Assembly (NCBI GenBank): GCA_019694335.1
Contig: JAIBCD010000023.1
Location: 1 to 45,029 of the forward strand
DNA: 45,029 bases
Source: Rhodospirillaceae bacterium
GTDB lineage: Bacteria; Pseudomonadota; Alphaproteobacteria; Rhodospirillales; Rhodospirillaceae
Reading direction: 5' to 3'
Position numbers and translations under genes: made by a program. A model generated the notes under the pieces. That model saw only the letters and a list, made by a program, of their open reading frames with translations. It ran no database searches and was not told where the DNA came from. Below are positions 40,640 through 45,029 of the stretch, in pieces; position 1 is the first letter of the stretch; every line of letters begins with the position of its first letter.

Positions 40640-43561
40640 ATGAAAACCTTTACGCCTGGAATCCGCCTGACCAAGCCGCGCATTCTGGCCTCCACGTCCG
40701 CGCTGGCCCTCGTCGCCGGCGCCATTGTCGCTTCGCCGCACGCCTTCGCCGCCGACGCCGCGCAGACCGCCCCGGTGGAAGAAATCGTCGTGACCGGCAG
40801 CCGCGTGATCCGCGACGGCTACGAAGCGCCGACCCCGGTGTCCGTGCTGGGCGCCGAACAGCTCAACAACGTCGCCGCCACCAATATCGCCGACGCCGTG
40901 CGCCAGATGCCGGTGTTCAGCAACGGCGTATCGGGCCGCACCGCCACCGCCAACCTGACCTCCGGCGCCGCGGGCGTGAACCTTCTGAACCTGCGCGGCA
41001 TGGGCGCGCAGCGCACCCTGGTGCTGCTCGATGGCCACCGCGTCATCAACGCCTCGCTCTCGAGCGGCTTCACCGGCGTGGACGTCAACTCGATGCCCAA
41101 CGGCCTCGTCAGCCGCGTTGACGTGGTCACCGGCGGCGCTTCGGCGCAGTACGGCTCCGACGCGCTCTCGGGCGTGGTCAACTTCGTCACCGACAAGACC
41201 TTCTCCGGCGTGAAGGGCACGGTCGAGGGCGGCGTGACCACCTACGGCGACGACCGCAACTACCTGATCAACATCGCGGCGGGCGGCAACTTCGCCAATG
41301 GCCGCGGTCACATCATGGTGTTCGGCGAAAACGCCTACAACCAGGGCATCCGCGGCAACACCCGCCCCTGGAACGCCCAGGGCGGTTCGGTGGTCAACAA
41401 CCCCGCCTACGGCACCGGCGCGGGCCAGAGCACATCGGTTCCGGCTTTCCTGGTCGCTAAGCAGGTCGGCGTGATCAACGGCACGCCCGGTGGCATCATC
41501 ACCGCGGGTCCGCTCAAGGGCATCTACTTCGGCCCGGGCGGCCAGCCGCTGCAGTTCAACTACGGCCTGAGCACCGGCAGCAACACCATGGTCGGCGGCG
41601 ACTGGCAGATGTCGCGCATCGACAACGGCCTGGACATCGATCCTGAACTCACGCGCCAGAACGTCTTCGGCCGCGCGAGCTTCGAGGTTACCGATGGCGT
41701 CACGCTCTGGGCCGAGTTCCAGTGGGCGAACGCGCACTCCAACGCCAACTCCAACCCGAACCGCACGCTCGGCAACGTGCCGATCCTCTCGGGCAATCCG
41801 TTCATCCCGGCCTCTGTGCAGGCGCAGATGACCGCGCTCAAGCTGACCAGCATCACCATCGGCTCGACCAATGGCGACGTTCCGCGCTTCCATTCCAACA
41901 ACACCCGTACCCTGCGCCGCGGCGCGGCGGGCGCCGAAGGCCGGTTCGACGCGTTCGATACCGCCTGGAAGTGGGACGCCTACTATCAGATCAGCGCCGA
42001 GGGCATTTCCTCGCGCGCCGACAACGTCGGTCACTTCGTGAGCGGTACGTCGCTGGGACGCCTCAACCTCGCCGAGGACGCGGTGCTCGCCCCCAATGGG
42101 CAGATCGTGTGCCGTTCGAGCCTCACCAACCCGACCAACGGTTGCGTGCCTTACAACCCGATGGGCATCGGCGTGAACAGCGCGGCCGCCATCAAGTACG
42201 CTTTCGGCACCAGCTTCCGGCATGACTCGCTCCGCCAGGATGCCACCGCCGTCAACGTCAGCGGCGAGCCGTTCTCGACCTGGGCCGGCCCGGTGTCGGT
42301 GGCGCTCGGCGTCGAACACCGCTACGAGCGCGTCACCTCGATCGAGACTCCCGACGACGAGAACAACCTCTGGCTCACCGGCAACTACCACCTCAACCTC
42401 GGCAACTACAGCGTGACCGAAGGTTATGTGGAAACCGTCGTGCCGCTGGCCAAGGACGTGGCGTGGGCCAAGTCGTTCGAGTTGAACGGGGCCTTCCGCG
42501 GCACCGACTACACCACCTCCGGCTATGTCTCGACCTGGAAGATCGGCGCGACCTGGCAGGTGATCGACGACATCCGCCTCCGCGCCACCCGGTCGCGCGA
42601 CATCCGCGCGCCCTACCTCGGCGAACTGTTCGCCGGCGGCACGGCGGCGTCGGGCAACACCTTCATCGACCGCAGCACCAATCCGCCGACCACCACCACC
42701 GGCGGCTTCGCGCTCAGCAAGGGCAACGCGACCCTCGGACCTGAAAAGGCCGACACCACGGGTCTCGGCGTCGTGGTTCAGCCCTCGATGTTCCCGGGCT
42801 TCCAGGCCTCGGTCGACTACTACAACATCGATATCGGCAACGCGACCGAAGTGCCGAACGCGCAGAGCATCATCGACGGTTGCCAGGTTCAGGGCATCCA
42901 GTCGCTGTGCGCGAACATCATCCGCGTCGCGGGCGCCATCAACACCGTCATCACCAGCCCGCAGAACATCGCCGAGCAGGTGCAGAAGGGCCTCGACATC
43001 GAAGCCAGCTACAGCCTGCCGCTGGACACCATCTCCAGCGGTTGGGACGGCACGCTGTCGATCCGCGCCTTGGGCACCTACGTGCTCGACCTGAAGTCGG
43101 TCGATGTGCAGTACGGCACGGTCGACGGCCGCGGCGTCATCGGACAGTTCGGGGTTGGCGGCTTCGCCGGCCTGACAGCGCCGAAGTTCCAGTCGAACGT
43201 GACCGTGACCTACGCCTTCGATCCGGTGTCGGTCAGCGTCATCGAGCGTCATGTCTCCAGCGGCGTCTACAACAACGCCCTGATCGTCTGCACCTCCGGT
43301 TGCCCGGTGTCGACCTCCGCGGCGCCGACCATCGACAAGAACTTCGTTGCCAGCAACGACCTGTGGGATCTGTCGATCCGCTACAAGTTCCTGCCGGACA
43401 ACAAGGACACGGAAGCGTTCCTGACCATCCAGAACCTGTTCAATACCGCTCCGCCGTTCATCGGCGGCACGGTGGGCAGCACCTACTACGCCGGTCAGGC
43501 CAACGAGCGTTACGACCGTCTCGGCCGCCAGTTCATGGCGGGCGTGCGCTTCAAGATGTGA
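40640..43561 (+). CDS. TonB-dependent outer-membrane receptor 3
   Basis: The product is 973 residues from ATG 40640. The signal peptide is cut near HAFA-AD (residue 37), and the TonB box is VEEIVVTG (46-53). The plug includes NLRGMGAQRTLVLLDGHRV and GGASAQYGSDALSGVVNFV. The late loop has CTSGC, and the barrel ends MAGVRFKM after NLFNTAPPFIGG. A 53-bp stretch is identical to receptor 1 although the surrounding gene is closer to receptor 2. There is no STN domain. It is separated from receptor 2 by a terminator and a 300-base regulatory region, so it is its own unit. It is followed by an oxygenase gene and the fifth D gene. The import substrate is unknown. Confidence 0.92.
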   Translation: MKTFTPGIRLTKPRILASTSALALVAGAIVASPHAFAADAAQTAPVEEIVVTGSRVIRDGYEAPTPVSVLGAEQLNNVAATNIADAVRQMPVFSNGVSGRTATANLTSGAAGVNLLNLRGMGAQRTLVLLDGHRVINASLSSGFTGVDVNSMPNGLVSRVDVVTGGASAQYGSDALSGVVNFVTDKTFSGVKGTVEGGVTTYGDDRNYLINIAAGGNFANGRGHIMVFGENAYNQGIRGNTRPWNAQGGSVVNNPAYGTGAGQSTSVPAFLVAKQVGVINGTPGGIITAGPLKGIYFGPGGQPLQFNYGLSTGSNTMVGGDWQMSRIDNGLDIDPELTRQNVFGRASFEVTDGVTLWAEFQWANAHSNANSNPNRTLGNVPILSGNPFIPASVQAQMTALKLTSITIGSTNGDVPRFHSNNTRTLRRGAAGAEGRFDAFDTAWKWDAYYQISAEGISSRADNVGHFVSGTSLGRLNLAEDAVLAPNGQIVCRSSLTNPTNGCVPYNPMGIGVNSAAAIKYAFGTSFRHDSLRQDATAVNVSGEPFSTWAGPVSVALGVEHRYERVTSIETPDDENNLWLTGNYHLNLGNYSVTEGYVETVVPLAKDVAWAKSFELNGAFRGTDYTTSGYVSTWKIGATWQVIDDIRLRATRSRDIRAPYLGELFAGGTAASGNTFIDRSTNPPTTTTGGFALSKGNATLGPEKADTTGLGVVVQPSMFPGFQASVDYYNIDIGNATEVPNAQSIIDGCQVQGIQSLCANIIRVAGAINTVITSPQNIAEQVQKGLDIEASYSLPLDTISSGWDGTLSIRALGTYVLDLKSVDVQYGTVDGRGVIGQFGVGGFAGLTAPKFQSNVTVTYAFDPVSVSVIERHVSSGVYNNALIVCTSGCPVSTSAAPTIDKNFVASNDLWDLSIRYKFLPDNKDTEAFLTIQNLFNTAPPFIGGTVGSTYYAGQANERYDRLGRQFMAGVRFKM
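41792..41844. repeat. 53-bp block identical to receptor 1
   Basis: This is the partner of 20090-20142. The flanking bases differ on both sides, so the identity is a local patch. Confidence 0.85.
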
Positions 43562-43584
43562 TTTTCGGCGTAAGCCGGATAGGC

Positions 43585-43611
43585 AAGGGCCCGCCCGATT
43601 GGCGGGCCCTT
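43585..43611 (+). terminator. Intrinsic terminator after receptor 3
   Basis: AAGGGCCCGCC (43585-43595) pairs perfectly with GGCGGGCCCTT (43601-43611), with a 5-base loop and then TTGTTTTT. It lies 24 bases after the receptor stop and 24 bases before the oxygenase start codon. Confidence 0.9.
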
Positions 43612-43635
43612 TGTTTTTGTGCAATATCGCCGGGC

Positions 43636-44220
43636 ATGCTGATCGAAGAGTACCCCCAGGCGGTTCCGGCAAGTTTGTGCGACGAGATCGTCGCCTGCTT
43701 CGAGCGCGACCCCGCGCGGCGCCCGAGCGCGGTGGTGGCGCCCGGCGGACCGTCGGCGCATGAGGTGCGCACGGGAACCCAACTCGCCATCGATCGCGCC
43801 AATCCCGAATGGGACCGCCTGTTTCTGGCGGTGGCGCCGGCGCTGCGCCGGGCGGTCGATGCCTATCAGCAGAAGTACCCCGGCCTCGCGGCCCTGGTGG
43901 AGTGGGAGGGGCTCGATTGCACCTTGCCGTTGATCGAACGCGTCGATCCGGGCCAAGGGTTCAACTGGCACTACGACCAGACCGCCGACACCAAGGACCG
44001 GCGCATCCTCGCGGGACTGCTTTATCTGAAAACCGTGGCGAGCGGCGGCCACACCCAGTTCCTGCACCAGAACACCGACGTGAAGCCCGAAGCGGGGAAA
44101 ATAGTGTTGTTCCCGCCGTTCTGGACCCACATCCATCGCGGCGTGACGCCGGCCGCCGGCGCCAAATACGTCATGAGTTTCTTCTGGATTTACCCGGAGA
44201 CCGAGCCGCCTCCGCCCTAG
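43636..44220 (+). CDS. 2-oxoglutarate/Fe(II)-dependent oxygenase, prolyl-4-hydroxylase-like
   Basis: This 194-residue protein has the full facial triad of the family: H112-x-D114 in FNWHYDQ and H167 in HIHRG. K177, ten residues after the second His, is positioned to bind 2-oxoglutarate. Strands GHTQFLHQNTDVKPEAGKIV and VLFPPFWTH are typical of the 2OG-FeII_Oxy_3 / P4Hc fold. No signal peptide is seen, so it acts in the cytoplasm. The start ATG 43636 has only a weak ribosome site and lies close behind the receptor 3 terminator. Small P4Hc-type hydroxylases are known beside TonB receptors in iron-uptake loci (for example PiuC). Neighbourhood suggests a related link here, but the target is unknown. 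Confidence 0.85.
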   Translation: MLIEEYPQAVPASLCDEIVACFERDPARRPSAVVAPGGPSAHEVRTGTQLAIDRANPEWDRLFLAVAPALRRAVDAYQQKYPGLAALVEWEGLDCTLPLIERVDPGQGFNWHYDQTADTKDRRILAGLLYLKTVASGGHTQFLHQNTDVKPEAGKIVLFPPFWTHIHRGVTPAAGAKYVMSFFWIYPETEPPPP

Positions 44221-44307
44221 CCGCCGCACTATCGCCGAATCCTTGAAAAAGGCCTGATGGAGCCGGGCTTTTGGGGACTTGAGGTGCATGCGCGCCGGAG
44301 AAGGGGC

Positions 44308-44316
44308 TGCTATACT
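44308..44316 (+). promoter_or_regulatory. Candidate extended -10 promoter of the fifth D gene
   Basis: TGCTATACT is a near-ideal extended -10, 25 bases before ATG 44342, so the leader would be very short and carry mainly the GGGGGGAG ribosome site. There is no clear -35 at 16-18 bases. TTGAGG at 44279-44284 is too far upstream. Confidence 0.5.
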
Positions 44317-44341
44317 CCCTGGGCGGGAGAGGGGGGAGCGC

Positions 44342-45029
44342 ATGGGGACTATTGCTGGCAAGGATTCGGTTCTGGGGGTGGCCGCGGTTTTATCCGCTGC
44401 GCTGGTCCTCGGCGCCTGTTCCGGCCCCGGTTCATCCGCGCCCAAGGCATCCGTCGCGGCCGCGGAACCCGCGGGTGATGGCGCCCCGAAGCGGCTGCGT
44501 ATCCTCACCGAGGCCCAATACCTCAACACCATCGCTTACGTGTTCGGCCCGGACTTCAAACCCGTGACGACTTTCCCGCCCTCGCAGCGCACCGAGGGTT
44601 TACTGGCGGCCGGAACGTCGCGCGGTGGGATCACCACCCAGCAACTGGAACTTTACCAGAAGGCGGCCGCGACTGTGGCGACGATGGCGGTGGACAAGGC
44701 TCACCGCAGCTACCTCGTCAACTGCAAGCCGCGCAATGATGCCGGTGCTGATGCGGCCTGCGCCACCCAGTTTCTGGGCGAGAAGGGCCGGCTCCTCACG
44801 CGCCGCGCTTTGAGCGCGGCGGAGTTGGACGCTTTCGTTGCCGAGGCCGGCAAGGCCGCCGACAAACTCCAGGATTTCTATGCCGGCCTGGGCGTGGCGC
44901 TCGAAGGGATGCTGGTCGGCCCCGATGTGCTGTTCGTCACCGAAAGGTCGGAACCGGACCCGCGCGCGCCTGGACGCGAGCGCCTCGACGCGTTTTCTCT
45001 GGCGACCCGCCTGTCGCTGTTCCTGTGGA
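44342..45029 (+). CDS. D protein of a fifth cassette, lipoprotein (cut by window end)
   Basis: The first 229 codons are present, and the gene runs off the right edge. The N-terminus has a lipobox LGAC (Cys26), so this is a lipid-anchored D protein like those in cassettes B and C. It shows RLRILTEAQYLNTIAYVFGP (DUF1587-like) and CATQFLGEKGRLLTRRAL (DUF1595-like), then QDFYAGLGVALEGMLVGPDV. It stops inside the DUF1592 start, LATRLSLFLW. The segment is closest to the cassette C copy. The haem site and any T, L and X genes would lie beyond the window; if this follows the B/C pattern, the order should be D-T-L-X. Confidence 0.85.
   Translation, partial: MGTIAGKDSVLGVAAVLSAALVLGACSGPGSSAPKASVAAAEPAGDGAPKRLRILTEAQYLNTIAYVFGPDFKPVTTFPPSQRTEGLLAAGTSRGGITTQQLELYQKAAATVATMAVDKAHRSYLVNCKPRNDAGADAACATQFLGEKGRLLTRRALSAAELDAFVAEAGKAADKLQDFYAGLGVALEGMLVGPDVLFVTERSEPDPRAPGRERLDAFSLATRLSLFLW

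Noticed and set aside
40505-43672. 1055-codon minus-strand open frame opposite receptor 3
   Set aside because: It lies antisense to a complete receptor with all landmarks. The composition is typical of antisense frames in GC-rich DNA.
1-45029. CRISPR arrays, tRNA/rRNA genes, transposases or integrases
   Set aside because: No regular short direct repeats, tRNA-like cloverleaf, rRNA sequence or transposase/integrase motif was seen. The duplications appear to be tandem or segmental without a visible mobile element.

Overview
This looks like a chromosomal segment of a GC-rich Gram-negative bacterium, most likely an alphaproteobacterium. The reasons are TonB-dependent receptors carrying the VEEIVVTG box, a stand-alone branched-chain 2-oxoacid dehydrogenase E1 alpha gene, and an intergenic palindromic element at 341-438 of a type I associate with alphaproteobacterial genomes. 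No species can be named from the sequence alone.

Layout. Positions 1-6110 hold ordinary genes: the end of a membrane-fusion protein and its RND efflux pump, an exported creatininase-like protein on the minus strand, and a bkdA-type E1 alpha gene. From 6236 to the right edge the window is almost entirely one repeated theme. Four protein families recur, called here X, D, T and L. X is an unrecognised exported family of 365-382 aa. D is a DUF1587/1595/1592/1588/1585-type protein of 546-576 aa with one c-type haem motif (CxxCH). T is a Tat-exported DUF1552 protein of 438-449 aa. L is a protein of 447-465 aa built from secreted repeats of the COG4315 / Lipoprotein_15 type. They form cassette A (6576-12107, order X-D-T-L), cassette B (12715-18325, D-T-L-X), an orphan L-X pair (21988-24491), cassette C (24644-30179, D-T-L-X), cassette D (31136-36773, X-D-T-L) and the first 229 codons of a fifth D gene (44342 to the edge).

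Three intact TonB-dependent receptors sit among the cassettes (18947-21868, 37326-40274, 40640-43561). A decayed receptor C-terminus lies just upstream of cassette A (6236-6550), and a 33-codon receptor-like or leader ORF lies before the first intact receptor. A cytochrome c556-type gene (minus strand, 30256-30732) lies between cassettes C and D, and a small 2-oxoglutarate/Fe(II) oxygenase follows the third receptor. Most transcription units end at clear stem-loop terminators.

How the parts may work together. Every X, D, T and L protein has an export signal: Sec for X, L and two D proteins, lipoprotein signals for the other D proteins, Tat for T. Each cassette carries one haem-c protein. With outer-membrane receptors beside them, the simplest reading is a set of parallel, substrate-specific envelope modules that chemically process something outside the cytoplasm and import it or its products through dedicated receptors. 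The chemistry is unknown. The cassettes fall into two classes: A and D have X first and a soluble D protein, while B, C and probably the fifth have a lipoprotein D, with X last in B and C. The class split is seen in all four gene families, so the cassettes seem to have duplicated as units. This multi-cassette system is the main candidate for an undescribed biological system in the window.
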